A stretch of 64,000 bases of DNA from Thunnus maccoyii (lineage: Eukaryota; Chordata; Actinopteri; Scombriformes; Scombridae), in NCBI RefSeq assembly GCF_910596095.1, contig NC_056545.1, positions 26,373,067 to 26,437,066 of the forward strand, in the 5' to 3' direction. Positions 18,025-31,000 of the stretch are shown one piece after another. The first letter of the stretch is position 1; every line of letters starts with the position of its first letter. The notes beneath the pieces were generated by a model. The model ran no database searches and was not told the origin of the DNA. It saw only the letters and a program-made list of their open reading frames with translations. The position numbers were made by a program, and so were the translations under genes.

Positions 18025-18768
18025 CTGTAATAAGTCAAAAGCAGGACAGAAATACCCTTAATATAAAAATAACAGCTCTTAGGAGGCAGAGGAGGTGCTA
18101 TTGGAAACTAATGGAATCAGGATATAATTACAGAATAGGCAAAAACTGATTAACAAATATTTGTGACTGTTCCAATAGACACAAATATTTGTATTCAAAG
18201 TCCTATTAACTAGCAGGTTCTCTGACCTTTGTGGGACTTTAAAGGGACACCAGGCACAGTAAGTGGTCACCATGACAGGTAATCCAGCTCACAAGACACA
18301 ACAAAGAAAATGCTGACTATAATTACTCTAAAGAACAAAATAGCATCTCACAGAAAAAAAATAGCACAGTAGTTTATATCACACAAGCTATCCAGAAACT
18401 GGAACTCTGATTTAAACAATGTGGATGAAATGGATCAACAACAAAATCAGTCTATAGGGTCATGAGGGTCTCTGCCTTGCAACAGAGGGTTGACTGCACC
18501 TGATGTCAAGTCACAGCAAGGAGTCAACAAGGTGTGTGCTTCAGCAGTGCAGAGAAACACTCTGATAGCAGCTCAGAAACTTTTATCAAGTCATAGAAGG
18601 TCAAGAGGCTTGGAAATGATCTGCTGATGACTGGAAAAGGTAATGAGTGTGTACCAACTCCACTTCACCCCATATCTCATTCAAATTCATATTGTTTATA
18701 CTGTGTCTTTGTCTGTCCTGCACTGTGTAGATGTATATAGATTTGAATTTTTAATTATGTGTATGTAT

Positions 18769-18813
18769 ACACACACACACACACACACATATATCACATA
18801 TATATATATATAT
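18769..18813. repeat. Compound (AC)n-(TA)n microsatellite
   Basis: An AC run passes into a TA run, with one TCACA interruption. It lies within ruvbl2 intron 1. Confidence 0.9.
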
Positions 18814-18989
18814 GTTAATACACACTGTTTATTTACACTCAAATTCATAATTATATTTAATAATTATATTTTCATTAGTATTTATCCTATCTATATTTTT
18901 CTATATTCTGCTTTTTGCACACACATAGTTTCTATCATGTCAATATGCAGTATGGCATGCAATATAACATGCAAAATATAATATGCAAT

Positions 18990-19185
18990 AAACACATAGT
19001 CCACCCCCACTACACAGAGTCTTTGTGAATTACTGTCCCTCTCTTTCTTACAGTTATGTTTTTGTTTATGTTTATTGTTTAATGTTCATGTTTACTGATG
19101 TTTCTGTTGACATGTGGACCACAGTGAATTCCTTGTACTTGCTACTTGGCGAATAAATCCGATTCTTCTGACTCTGTGAACTGAT
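18990..19185 (+). repeat. Possible non-LTR retroposon 3' tail fragment
   Basis: The phrase GAATTCCTTGTACTTGCTAC, then CTTGGCGAATAAATC and a (GATTCT)-like ending, resembles the 3' tail that many teleost LINE/SINE copies share. No reverse transcriptase sequence is preserved upstream. The family assignment is from memory and uncertain. Confidence 0.4.
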
Positions 19186-19903
19186 GAATCCAAGTTGGAC
19201 ATTTTTGTTCATTAAGAGATTTTCAATGAAATTAAAAGGTCAGACATATTTCAATTCACTCCCCAGACTCTTAACTTAGATTTCCCAGTTTTAGTATGGC
19301 CTAGTACTCGAGACTTTCAGTGTAAGTGTACTCTTGGTTGAGGGCTGCTTCCTTTGTTGATTTACATGTCTGTCGATGCATGAGTTCTTTTCTTATTGAA
19401 AAAGGAAACAAGTACGTTTTCGCTGTTCATATTAAGTTAGTTAATAAGCTTGAAGACACAAATTTAACTACAGAGTTTGTCTTGACAAGCCGGTTGTCAT
19501 AGTGACAGTTGTAACGCATGCCACAACACCAGAGTGAAAGAGCGATAGCATTAGTCAATTTAGTGTGGCTTTTTATTCATAATATTTACATTTTATAACA
19601 CAACACACATCTCAGTTGTCGGTTATATAATCTTGAGTCAAACGGCATGCCATAATTTTTACCTACTGTCTTCTCGACAGGGATAGCACAGCGAAATACC
19701 ATGCTAACGCCAGCTAATGGCAGGTTAGCCAGCTAGCTAGCTAGGTTAGCGCCATTCATTGGTTTTCTTCTGTAATGTTGTCACACCCTGATGAAGATAA
19801 ATAGATAGCTAGATAGACAGATAATACGCATGCTGGGGTCTCAGGGTGTGAAAACGGAAGGTCTGAAATAGTCAAAATATTTATCGTATGAACGTAAACT
19901 CAC

Positions 19904-19990
19904 CTGTGCAGCCACACTTGTGAAAATGTGAGAATGCAGCGCTTTTTTCTGGATGTGCGCAGGGTAAATTTGTCCGACGAGAAACAAGTC
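19904..19990 (-). promoter_or_regulatory. ruvbl2: ruvbl2 leader exon and presumed promoter
   Basis: A minus-strand segment without ATG ends in a perfect GTGAGT donor at 19898-19903 and pairs with the acceptor directly before the ruvbl2 ATG, so it is the best candidate for the non-coding first exon. The transcription start cannot be fixed; I see no clear TATA box, which is usual for a housekeeping gene. The right boundary is approximate. Confidence 0.5.
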
Positions 19991-20344
19991 CTTCTTTTTC
20001 TATGAGTAAACTGAGGTTGACTGCCCTCTATAGACATGGTGGTAAAGAATAATTAAGAGATAGGAACATTAAAACCTGTTTACTGAAAGACAGGTCAGTT
20101 CACACGGGAATGATAGGAATCTGAATTATGGTGATGGGGCTGCCCGTTTCTTTACGTTTTGAAATGATTAGACGCCTGGTTCATGTCCCCACTTGGTATC
20201 TTGAAGAAAGATATTTAAAGATCCCATCCAGACATGTGTTAAGATGTATATAGTCTACAATACGACCTATTCTGAATAATAATGTGTGTCTAATATGGTT
20301 TTTCCACAAAAAAGTTACAGTATCCTTTTTTTTTTCTGAAATTA

Positions 20345-20640
20345 TTTAATTTCAGAGGTTTAACTGTTGGACACAAGATGTCTCCTACTTCACTGTAATT
20401 CTCAGTGTTTGTGCACTGCAGGCTTCAAGTTTCCACATCACATTTGTGTAAGTTGTATATTGAACCAGAATTGGCACCAAACCATTTGTGATGTCACAAA
20501 TCATGCTCACAGGCCCACCCCTTAATATCAGATTTTCAATGAGCACAGAGAAATGTTCCCTATTCAGCAGATGAATGTTAAAACATCTCTCTATCTGCAC
20601 GGTGAAGCTCAAACATTCAACCGTAGGAACAAGAAGAAAA
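20345..20640 (-). mobile_element. Partial copy of a dispersed MITE-like repeat (same family as 40725-41965)
   Basis: Read on the minus strand, this segment matches the right half of the repeat at 40.9-41.9 kb: shared blocks include GAGCTTCAC(C/T)GTGCAGA, GCTCATTGAAAATCTGAT, AAGGGGTGGG, TTTGTGACATCACAA, GTGATGTGGAAACTTGA and GTGAAGTAGGAGACATCTTG. The left half is absent, so this is a truncated copy. It contains the uninterrupted TTA site into which another element has jumped in the other copy. Confidence 0.75.
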
Positions 20641-22945
20641 ACACATTTTGGAGCTGAGGGGGATTTTAACTTTATTCATTCCACAATTTTTACAAATTAC
20701 AAATTACTCCTCTTGTCCTATTAAAAACACTGGAATACAACCTATCATTGAACACATGGACATTTTCCTTTAACTCTTGGTGGTGTAAAATGACAGGTGC
20801 AATCACTTAACACAATGTGGATCTTACAAAACAAACATGTACACAGTATGGAGATACAGTAGGTGAAGAGGTGAATTTGCTCAGGGAGTAAGCCTGTGAC
20901 ATGTTGTTTGAAGTAACCAATCCCGTAATGAAAGAGTATGGTCTAAGTTTGCAAGGTTTGCAACACTGTAGGTAAGCTGGTAGTATTGTCTAGCCAGCAA
21001 ACATATTTTGTACCACTTGCTCACATGCATACTTCTTTCACTGTTTCAGGTTCTCCAACAGTGAATCAAGTGGTAGAGGAGCCATAGTGTGTAATACCTT
21101 GAAAACAAGACACAGTCTACTGTATTTAACCATGTTTTCCCAGCTTAAGAAGTTGTGCATTTTCAAAATATTGCAATGATGGTATCCTTGTGGCTTCATG
21201 TCAAGAGCTTTTATTGTTTGTTTGTTCTATTGGCTTTAGCGTGGTTTTATTGCCATGTCCCCAACTTGTCAGACAGTACGTGATGTGAGGCGAATAGTGA
21301 CAGATGACAGTTTTGGTACTTCATACATTTCTCCACTAGAGGTAGCACGGCTCACAAGGGATTTTACAGGTTTAAGAATCTCTGTACAAAGCAGCTACAA
21401 CAGGACAAAGTTACAGCAACTTGCCACTGATAACTGTACACCAGATAAACTTGGACAAAAATAGATCCTTAATCAGTATTAAGCCTATCATCTGACTTTT
21501 TACATGCTGCTTGTTACTAGTTTTCTGTGAATAAATTAGTAGTAATAATAAATATAGATAAACTTTTGGTAAATGCATAATAAATGATTTGCATAAACCA
21601 TTCAGAAACTTAAAACACAAACCTTTTAGGTGATTTCATTTGAGGAGACAGAGAAAGTCCAAAATGAAAGGAGCATCAGGAAGTCCTGTTTTAACTAAAA
21701 TGGCACAATCCATCAAATATGAGGACCAAGTCTCAAGCATTGAGTCCTTAACACAAACCCTTGTGTCAAGTATAATATCTTTCAATCTAGTCTGCTTGTT
21801 TAACAAAATTGTGAAAAGAATGTTGTAATTTCAGAAAACAATAGGATCCAGTATCACTGAACAATGGCAGACCCGCCCTCTGACCATAACCTAAAATTCT
21901 GGGGGATTTTTCATATCCTCTCTTCAAAAGAAGTCCCTTAAGGCTGCAGATTCCACAAACGAAACTCACTTCACTCCAACATCACAAACAAAGAGCACTG
22001 AAAGAGGATTTTATTCAAATCACTTTTTACTATGGTGAAATTTCTTGATGTGTGTCATCATTGGGTTGACTGTCATTTATGTAAGTGAGCTGTTTGTCAG
22101 AGACAAAATTCTGTTTTATATACTTTGACAGTAACTTTGACTCATAAACAGCAACCTAAGCAGTCACTGCATTATGGTTAAAAGATTCAGAAATGGTAAG
22201 TCTAGTAAGATGTTAGTGGCAAAATGCATGTGGCAAAGTCCAACTGAAAACAATGTTTTTTCATTAACAAGCCATGAAGATTCATTGAGGGGAAGAAATG
22301 GCCAACAGCAAGAGTTGCATATAGTTCCCTGCAGTGGTCAAGTTCAAGTCAGTTACAATACCCCTGTGTAGCATCACTAATACATTAACTGCTTTTCATG
22401 ATTGTCCTAGATGATAAAGATCTTAGAAATACATTAGAATCAGACTAGACCACACATCAGTGCAGCAAACCACCAATATTTTAAACTGCAGCCATCTGTA
22501 AACTCAGGAGCCTCTCAGTCACACTTTACCTACTCCTTGATATCTCTAAATCCCACAAGAAACCTCTCCAACCCTCTCCAACAAAACCAACTCTGTTTAA
22601 TGTCATTGTCTCATTCTCTTCCTGTCTTATTTTTATTTCTAAAAAATAGTTTGGTAATGCAAGACAGATTTTAATTGTGAACATAATATCTGTGGTTTAC
22701 GATGCTACTGACCAGGAAACTGGAATATGGTGTTCAGTTTTTTTAAACCTGTTAAACATTTGAGGATATCCTTGTATCTGAGTGTTTTCCTGATTAAACA
22801 AAGCTGAACTGAATGAATGAATTTTCCATCTCCGCTTTCATATTTCATGCAAGCAGGCTGAGGAGAGGAAGCACGAGGAAATGTGTGATATGAATAGAAG
22901 GATGGAATAAAAACACAACAATGATATCACTTTATCCTGGTTATA
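20641..22945. other. Gene-free stretch between ruvbl2 and TRIM-A
   Basis: No exon chain or recognisable protein. Small ORFs at 21255-21464 (plus) and 21411-21620 (minus) overlap and lack known homology. The right end contains the presumed 3' UTR end of TRIM-A. Confidence 0.55.
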
Positions 22946-22950
22946 AAATG

Positions 22951-22956
22951 TTTATT
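22951..22956 (-). terminator. Candidate poly(A) signal of TRIM-A
   Basis: AATAAA on the minus strand about 390 bases beyond the TRIM-A stop codon. No closer canonical hexamer was noticed. Confidence 0.45.
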
Positions 22957-23079
22957 GATAAAAATAAGTGTAACATAGCTTATATAAATGATCACATGAC
23001 ATATGTCAATCAAGTACAGCCTTCATTCTTTTTAAATGATATTTTAAATGCTCATTCACGTTATATCCCTGATCTCATA

Positions 23080-23121
23080 CAGTACCAGTCAAAAGTTTGG
23101 ACACACTTTGGACTGGTACTG
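23080..23121. mobile_element. 42-bp mariner-like MITE remnant
   Basis: CAGTACCAGTC begins the element, with AAAAGTTTGGACACAC inside, and GACTGGTACTG ends it. The 11-bp terminal inverted repeats are perfect and TA dinucleotides flank both sides, as expected for Tc1/mariner insertion. Only about 20 bases separate the ends, so it is little more than two inverted repeats. It lies in the presumed 3' UTR of TRIM-A. Confidence 0.85.
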
Positions 23122-23346
23122 TATTTCACACATGTTGATTTGTAGAATATTCAGTCATCAAGAATAGTTTCCCCAATAATCAACACAGCAAAGTAAGTAC
23201 AAAGTATAGTAAAAAAAAAAGACAAAGATGTCCAATCTTAAAGGAATTATAATATATAATCAAAGTATAGTATTATTTTTGTTCTGTAATCCCATACCAA
23301 AACTGAATCCCAGTTATACATTGATCATTGGAAGTGTGTTATTAAA

Positions 23347-26300
23347 TCACAGCTGGATGATGGTGATGGCTGACTCGTACCAAACCCAGAAGCCTGGATA
23401 GACAGCCTCACTAAAGGTGGCCTTGAAGCGGTGGATGAGAGACATGGTGTCCCCTACAGTGTAGAAAGAGAGGGTACCCCCAGCGTGGTCCAGGAACACC
23501 CCAATACGGGAGGAGTAGGGTGCGTTGATATCTATCTGGTCCTTGTGGTGGCGGGCTGAGTAGCTGGAATCAGAGCAGAAGAGGCTCCAAGATTTGCGGT
23601 TGTATCCGATGCGGCAGCTGTCTCCATAACCTGTCCTCTTGATGCCTTTGTAGGTGACTCCTATGGAAGCCCCCTCCCCACTCCAGTCAACCTCCCAGTA
23701 GTAGGCGCCTCCGGAGAGCGCCTCTGTGCACAGGACTTGAGGCAGGGAGTCAAACCTGGCAGCGTTGTCACCATAGGACTGGGGGTCTCTCTTGAGGGTA
23801 GCTTTCCTGTTCCCTCGAGACAAGTAGAGCTGTCTGTAGGCTGTGTTTGAGTCCAGAGTGAGCTGACAAGCATCTGAGAAGAGATGGGATATGAATTAAA
23901 CATTTACTTCACAAGAGGAGGCATTTAGCTTCAATTTTTTGGGCTAAATGTAAATCTAGAAACCCAAAAGGGGCAAAGCTTCATTTCCACATCAGCTTAA
24001 GCTACCTTCACCATTACACCACCAGCTGCAAGGTCACAGAGGTTAGTAGAATGTAATTAGAATGTCCAGTTCTGTTAGATGTTTAACTAACTTCTGCAAT
24101 AATGTGGTTTGAAGGAAAAAGTGGCAGACCCTCTGGCTGTACACATGGAAATCAGAATTATTTCAGGGGTTAGAAATCACCTGCCTGCTGTGTACCTCCA
24201 CCTCTGCAGGTCACAGTTGGTGAGCCACCCGATGGCTTCGGTGAGATCTGCCCGATCTATTATCTGGAATGCCAGAGGTATCAACACTGTTTGTGAGTTT
24301 GACCACAAACAGAAATGTATCTAACAAAGTGAATCTTTAAATGAAAGGTGTTCCCAGGCTTTAGATTATTCTCCTCTAAGATTAAATGCTAGCAAAACTG
24401 GCTCCTGAAAAAACCTGAATTTTCTTTTTGTTCTAGTCTGACTGGTTAGTCAACATCTGCTTTCAAACAATCATGCACTTAGTAAAAAAAACAAGCAAAG
24501 AACACTTAAACTGCAGCTGAAGTAAAAATCATGAAGCTGTGTAAGTGCCAGCTAATATATTTTTAATGAGTCAATCCCAGTCTCTGTCAACACTGTGGGA
24601 CATGTAGTAGTTACTAAAACCAGATTTTGTGGTCAGCCACAGGGTCTGACAGAGAACCTCGTCAGCATCTAATTTGCCTCATGCACTGAAATGAGCAGGG
24701 AGAGTAGTGATCTGTGTGACTGCAGAGAGCTGTATGAGAGAAGCTGAGACTCACATTTCAGAAAATCATCCCTGGACTGAGGTTCATGGACTGGTACAGA
24801 CTTGTACATGGGAGCTTCATCACCTGTGGAAGTAAATACATATAGTATATCATCAAAAGGAAATAGTGATAGAGGCATAATGAACTGTAATGTGTTTAAT
24901 TGAAGGATTTGGTTTTTTTACTGATATTATAGAGGATTTTTTTCTACCACATCAAGATATTAATTACAGACAATGAATCAACAATACTGCACAACACATA
25001 TGATAACAAAGACTGATAATGAAAACAGGCATAATATGGATAGTATTGATAATCTTGTTGTATTAACCCACTGACTGTCACAGTATCAATGGAGCTGATC
25101 TGAACTGTTAGAGACCATGCAACCTGGCTGTATTCTAAGGAGGAGGGGTATGCTAATATAAACTCACTGGCAGTTTGACATTCTAATCAAAGTAAACATT
25201 TAACCGTGTGGCTACTGAGTGACCTCGGGCTACCCTCTACTGAATGTCATGCTCCAGCTGTAGCCAAACATCAAACAAGATTGCACAAAGCCCTACTGAG
25301 GACAAAGGAAACTGTAAATCTATTTGACTTTTACTGCTACAGTTATCCAAAATTTTAATTTTGGGTCCAAATAATTTCTAAATACTGCAGCTATCTGGCT
25401 TTGTGGATTAACTAGAAGCAGTTTGCACAAGATTACTGATAGAGCTTTCTGTATTATTACCATATTGCTTTGTTGTTCAAATGAAATCAGTTAAAGGTAA
25501 GTTCATTTTCTTAAATGGTTGACTCACTTTTTGTTGACCGTCTCTTTTTGGATTCATCCAGCTGACAGAAGGTAATTTTGTTAACTGCAAAAAAAAAAGA
25601 AAAAGTGAATGAGTAACATGATAATAGTGGTAAAATGTTCATAAGATATTAACAGTATTACCAGAGGACTGAAATAATATCAGACCATTTAAATCTACGT
25701 CTTTATCTTTTATCTTTTAAGGTCTTGATGTCAGCTCTCCACTCACCTGCTTTGGCTACCTTAACCAGTTCATCATTGCTGAATTCATTCAGGTGCTGTT
25801 TCATCTCAGAGACGGCCTTAGTGACTGGGCCGAAGGAAAAGTAGGGGTTGACGCTCACTGTAGGCAGCTCCTCAGCCTCTGTCTGGGCAATCAGCATTTG
25901 ATAGCTCTAAAGAGAAATAAACAGTAATGCAGATATGATGTATTCTTCTTTTTTTCTAGATTACACCATGCATTTCAGTTAGTAGTTATGTTTTACTGAT
26001 ACACATTTAAAGTTGAAATACACAAAAAAGTGCTGGTGTCACACCATAAAGTGGAGTAAACATGATATTTCCACCAACGCATGATGAGATACCCTTGAAG
26101 AGGAGTTACGAAAATTGGTGGTGCTGTTGCAATGTCATATCATTAGCCTAACATATACAGTACCAGTCAATAGTTTGGACATGCTTTCCCATTCCCTTGA
26201 ATAAGAAAGTGAGTCCAAACTTTCGACTGGTAATGTATATCTGACTGAACATATCTTAATGTCTCTCTTCAGTGGCTGTCAGTTACCTGGATGAAGTGGA

Positions 26301-27847
26301 TGTGGTCCTCAGTGCGGGACAGCTGGGTGATCTCGTTGTCTCTTCTCTTCAGGTCAGCAATCTCGTGGGTCAGACGCTCCATGTGGCCCTCCGCGTTGTT
26401 GAGCGCTGCTCTCTTGTTGGAGGAGATCAGCTTGGTCATCTCTTGTTGCATCCTCTCAATTGAGCGCATCATGTCCGAAAACATCTTCTCACAGTCCTGC
26501 AGTGCTCGGTGAGCTGAGTGCTGCACAGGAAACATGGAGGCATGCCATAAATCAACTGGATGTCACACTGGTTTTACTAGCACTCTGAGAGAAGCTGTCA
26601 TCACTACATGAAGGAATGTTGTCTGTGTTGGTAGTTGATTTAACTTTCCATTCAGTCTGTTGTGGTTAGTCGGGTCTTATCTATCTGATGGATGATGTTG
26701 GCACAAACCTTTAGTGACTCCACTGCTTGTTTCAGTTCCTCCATCTGCTTCAGTCGATCATGAATCTTTTCTTGGATCTCTGCCTGTGTTGCGCCCAGCC
26801 GTTGCTATGGAGAAAACAATAGACATTGTTGATGATGATGACAGCAATTCAACAAGTTGACTAAATTATCTAATCAAGAGTTTTTTATTCTAAACTTAAA
26901 TGTTAGACTTTACAATACAGCGCACAGTTCAAGGTTGGAAAACTGCATATGCAGATAACATTTATTTTCAGTTATTACAGTTATTTTCATGTGGGTGTGT
27001 ATCATAAAATGCCTTAGTCTTTGATTAATGGGCTTGGTTCATCTATCGTAAACTGCTCCTTCATGCCCTACCTGCCACTTTGTCACTAGAACAATGAACA
27101 AAGATGTGTACATGTTTCACCCTGATTAAAACAATCACATAACGTTCATGTACATTAAATTATACTTGTCATGTTGAGCAAAGTACATTTAAAATTTTTT
27201 ACTACTCCTGTTGCTAAGCAGATCACAGCCTGACACATGTCTGTTGTCACTTTAAGTAAAATGTTACATACCTGCTCCTCAGCCCTCTCCTGCTCAGCAG
27301 ACACCATGTCGTGACCTTTATGTTCTTTCACCGTACACAGCACACAGATACACATCTGGTCGGTGCGACAGAACAGCTCCAGACCCTTCTGATGCTGGGG
27401 ACAGATCTGTCTGTCCAGGTGGCCAATTTCATCCACCAGCTTGTGCCTCTTAAAAGTGGCTGACTCATAGTGGGGCTTGAGGTGCCTCTCGCAGTAGGAG
27501 GCCAGACACATCAGGCAGCTCTTGATGGCTTTTTGTTTCTTGCCAACGCAGATGTCGCAACCTACATCCTGGGGTCCTGCGTAGTTGTAGTCAGGGGACG
27601 GAGGTGGAGGTGGAAAGGATTCGGCATTACGTTGGATGGTAGAGTGCCGGGAGCCTCCCATGCGTCTTGGGGTGGGCCTCTTGTTGTACGTGACTCTGCA
27701 CTGTGGGCAGAGGTATGAACCTGTGTGGTCAGCATGATCCCAGTATGTCTTCAGACAAATGGAGCAGAAGATGTGTCCACATGGGATAGACACAGGATCC
27801 CTAAGGTATTCCTTACACAGGTGGCAGTCGTCTTGGTCGGATGACAT
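23347..27847 (-). CDS. TRIM-A: RING/B-box/coiled-coil/B30.2 E3 ubiquitin ligase (TRIM16/TRIM25/finTRIM-like)
   Basis: Seven exons in gene order: 27847-27272, 26804-26709, 26520-26287, 25906-25747, 25584-25528, 24823-24755, 23873-23347. The sum is 1719 nt, 572 residues, with every junction GT-AG. The RING finger has the full C3HC4 set (Cys8, Cys11, Cys23, His25, Cys28, Cys31, Cys47, Cys50). Two B-box-type zinc motifs follow, the first near residues 96-125 (CDIC, ending SYCERH) and the second near 147-183 (CPQHQKGLELFC, ending EHKGHD). Residues about 193-302 form the coiled coil (exons of 96 and 234 nt). A linker comprises exons of 160, 57 and 69 nt, the 57-nt exon being basic (KKRRSTK). Residues 398-572 are PRY/SPRY (LDSNTAYRQLYLS, YYWEVDWSG, GVFLDHAGGTLSFY). 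TRIM proteins of this type are cytosolic ligases that pick targets through B30.2, many in antiviral signalling; the specific role here is unknown. TRIM-B is its inverted paralogue. Confidence 0.93.
26158..26235. mobile_element. 78-bp mariner-like MITE in TRIM-A intron
   Basis: Same terminal sequence as the copy at 23080 (CAGTACCAGTC, then TTTGGACATGCTTTCCCATT), ending CGACTGGTAATG. Flanking TA is present on both sides. The two ends form an imperfect inverted repeat of about 25 bases; it lies about 50 bases downstream (in gene direction) of the coiled-coil exon. Confidence 0.85.
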
Positions 27848-28030
27848 GGAGTCAGCTTGGTGTTTTTCCCTCTAATGTAGTGAAGCTGCTGTGACAGTCA
27901 GTGACTTGTGTCAGCACAGTGGCAAAGTGATCTTACAGGTACTACCAGCGCAATTTATATAGAGTAAACAGAGAGGGAGGCTAAACTGGTTAAACCGAAA
28001 CCAGTAAAACATGGGCGGGGCGAAGAAAGG
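27848..28030 (-). promoter_or_regulatory. TRIM-A core promoter: TATA box, ISRE-like site, GC box
   Basis: On the minus strand TATATAAA lies at 27954-27961, about 107 bases upstream of the ATG, leaving room for a leader of about 75 bases. Further upstream AAACCGAAAC (27992-28001 on the plus strand) resembles the interferon-stimulated response element core GAAANNGAAAC with one mismatch, and GGGCGGGG (28013-28020) is a GC box. A site of this kind would fit interferon-induced TRIM genes. Transcription start and inducibility are inferred. Confidence 0.45.
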
Positions 28031-31000
28031 ACACAGTGAATACTTCCATCAGTTACAGAATGTAAGGAGAATGAATGAAATGTGTGATCATAAGATACAA
28101 GGTTTGACCTTGAGTGATCAGATCAAGTTCAGTTCAAGAATTTTTTTTTTTTAAATGTCATGTAGTCACCAAAGAAATCACAAAGACAATCTATACGGGC
28201 CATGAGGATTTTATCTGTTTTCTAGCAAGAAATAGGTGCAAATTGAGCATGAAAATAATGTTTAGCAATGTTGCTAGTACTTGCATCCCACAAACAAATG
28301 AGTGACAGAAAAAAGTATACCTTTCAAACTAGTCATCAAGAAATAATGCACTGTTAGGAAACCACAGGTGTGTCACATTTTACTGTTGAGTGTACTCTAA
28401 TTGCAGAGTGTTAGAGATAGCCTGGAGACAGACTGTTCCCTTTGAGCATGTGATGATACCCACTCAAGTCACAGTACTAACTAACCTCATGCTAAAGAGA
28501 TTATTTTCTGCAATTTGACTTATATTAGTACAACTCTTTTTCTGGTGATTGGCTGTAATTTCTCATCGGTAAAGTCTTCAGTGGTTCACTCCGTTTATCA
28601 CTGATGTATGGTTAAATGATTGAAGAGTAGTGATACCAAATTAACAGCTTTGTTGGCTTTAGTGAAATTCAGTTCGTTTGGTGATATTTCAACCTTCACC
28701 TCATCTGTAACCAGTTAATTATCAACTCTTGTTTACTTTGCATTTCATTACTTCTTCCCAGGTCTCCAAGTCAACACTGAGATTGTCTTTCAAATGTAAT
28801 ATTGTCCCAAATAAGAAAGTTTTTTCTCCACCAAACTCCAAGTAATTATAAGAATGTTTCCTGTTCTGAATTAAAAAAAAAACCCAAAAAAAAACGTTCC
28901 TCTGCATATTTCATCTTACAGTGGACACACCTCCAAGCCAAGATGGAGTTTCAGGGCTATTGAAATGGAGATAGGAATGCAACTACACTTGATAGCCCAG
29001 ATAACAGGAGGGCCGAGAAAGCCTGCTTAAAAGATTCCATTGTGTTAGAGCCAAGATGGCCCAAGCAGAGTGCCAGACATTATAGGGTCTGTTGTCCGTC
29101 AACAACAGTAACTACAGCTGACATGAAGACTAAATGTAGCATCTTATGAGACAAACAAAAAAAAATCTGTTGATGGAGGTCATACTCTTCAGTGCAAGTG
29201 ATGCAACATCAACAGACATGATGTAATGATCTATCAGTGTTAACAAAAACATAAATTCAAATTGTCTTTCATTGTAAATTACTTTTTAATGAAAAGATCC
29301 AAATTATTTTTATTTTTCTAAATTTTATGTTAATTATCTTTGTGACTGTCTAGTGACCTTGTGATATAATTTTTTTTTTTTAAAGGTGTATCTCTCTTGT
29401 CATTTTCTGTTATCGCTCTACTATCCACTATCTACCCAATAAAAGAATAAAATGCCCAAAATAATAATGATTTTTTTTCAAACTTAAATAGTTTTAACAA
29501 GTGTATAATCCTAGACTTTAGCACCCCACCTACTGTTCACCTACTTTGCATGTAAATTAAATTAGTCAGGTCGTTAAGTCTCTATTGACAATGACAAATA
29601 CAAAAGGTGAAAATGTTCCAGTGAAAGCTAGTAAGCTCATCTGATTGTAAATTAAGTTAATTTACTCAATCATACTATTAACATTTAAAATTGCACTTCA
29701 AACTAATACTACATTTACTACACTTTCTTTTTCTTTTTTTTTTAGCATTTCCACTCTTTAAAGATTTTTATATTGGTGTGGACTTTATTGTACCAATCTA
29801 ATTGGTCGTTTAACCTTGTTTTTAGCCAGAAGATGGACTTTGCCTCCATAAAACAAAAATATAGAAATTTTATGGAAAGGAAGAACCAGTTGGCCTTACT
29901 ACACTTAACCTTGACAGCTGAGCCACCAGACACAAAATGATACACCTAAGAATCAGTTTCATGGCAGACAGGATTATGAAAGCTGATACGAGCATCTGTC
30001 AAGCTCTCATTGCTTATATATGAACCTCTCTTCACTTAGAATTGAGGAAGTGTGTGTTACACATGTACACAAACATGCGTAAAAATATGGGACTACTATT
30101 TTGGAATTCATTTAATTTTTATTTGGACTAGCTCCATTGGATGCAGCACTGACGGACATTCAACAAGTGGTGTTTTTTTCTCATCTTTGAGTCGATTTGG
30201 CTGACGTCTTGACAACAGCAGTGTTTACAAGTGGTGTGCAACCTTTTTGTTCACATCTGGCCTGTGTCTGTTAGCATTGTATCTACCAGCATCAACAAAT
30301 GCGTCCACTGTTTCCCCGCAACATATTCAAATATTGTGTCTTCCTGTTGTTATTACTCACACTCAGTGAAATGGCTCCTTGTTTCCTTTGATCAAATAGC
30401 CATTTGTGTTCTCCTGCACTCGCCCTGCAGAAAGCACGCTCACTGCACCTTAATGAAGGTTGACCTTTCACCTTGAACTTGGACTCAGCTATAGATGACT
30501 GGAGTTTCAGTCTGTTTCATCAAAGAACACTGAGATTTATAACAAGCATGCTACTCTGTTGACGAGGTGCATTATAAATCTCATTAAAGTGTCCTGTATT
30601 CTAAACATTACCCTGCTTCATTTTGACTTTCTCAAAGAAATAGACATTTTTGAACAAATGTGCACTGTATAATCTTCACTTTTTTGTATATCAAAGCCAT
30701 ACTCAGAGATTTGTCCCTTGGCCATGGTTGTCTACACTAACAGGTAGTTAATCTGTAAGCACAGAGTGCTCCCTTTACTCTGGAGGAAGGAAGGAAAAAC
30801 TGGCTTATCAGAAACCTGACCAAATATGGAGAGGTGAAACTACCTAGCGTATGAAGTAATGCAAGATATGAATTGAAGGAGGAGCTAACGTACTTTTTCC
30901 AACCTTACATTAATATGTACTCTATTTTTCTGTTACACAATCCCAGATCAGACAGAAAATACTTTATAAAAATTTAATTTCAACCAAGAGTGCCATAAAA

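Larger units (their letters stand above)
18025..19903 (-). other. ruvbl2 intron 1 (5' UTR intron)
   Basis: The acceptor TTATTACAG abuts the ATG at 18024, and the donor GTGAGT lies at 19898-19903. The intron holds an (AC)n/(TA)n microsatellite, a possible retroposon tail near 19.1 kb and a GCTAGC-rich palindromic patch at about 19.73 kb. I looked for box C/D or H/ACA RNA signatures and found none that I would defend. Confidence 0.75.

Noticed and set aside
18025-19903. Possible intronic snoRNA in ruvbl2 intron 1
   Set aside because: Isolated TGATGA- and CTGA-like words occur but never as paired boxes with a terminal stem.
27470-27718. 82-codon plus-strand ORF opposite the TRIM-A RING/B-box exon
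   Set aside because: Antisense shadow of conserved zinc-finger coding sequence.
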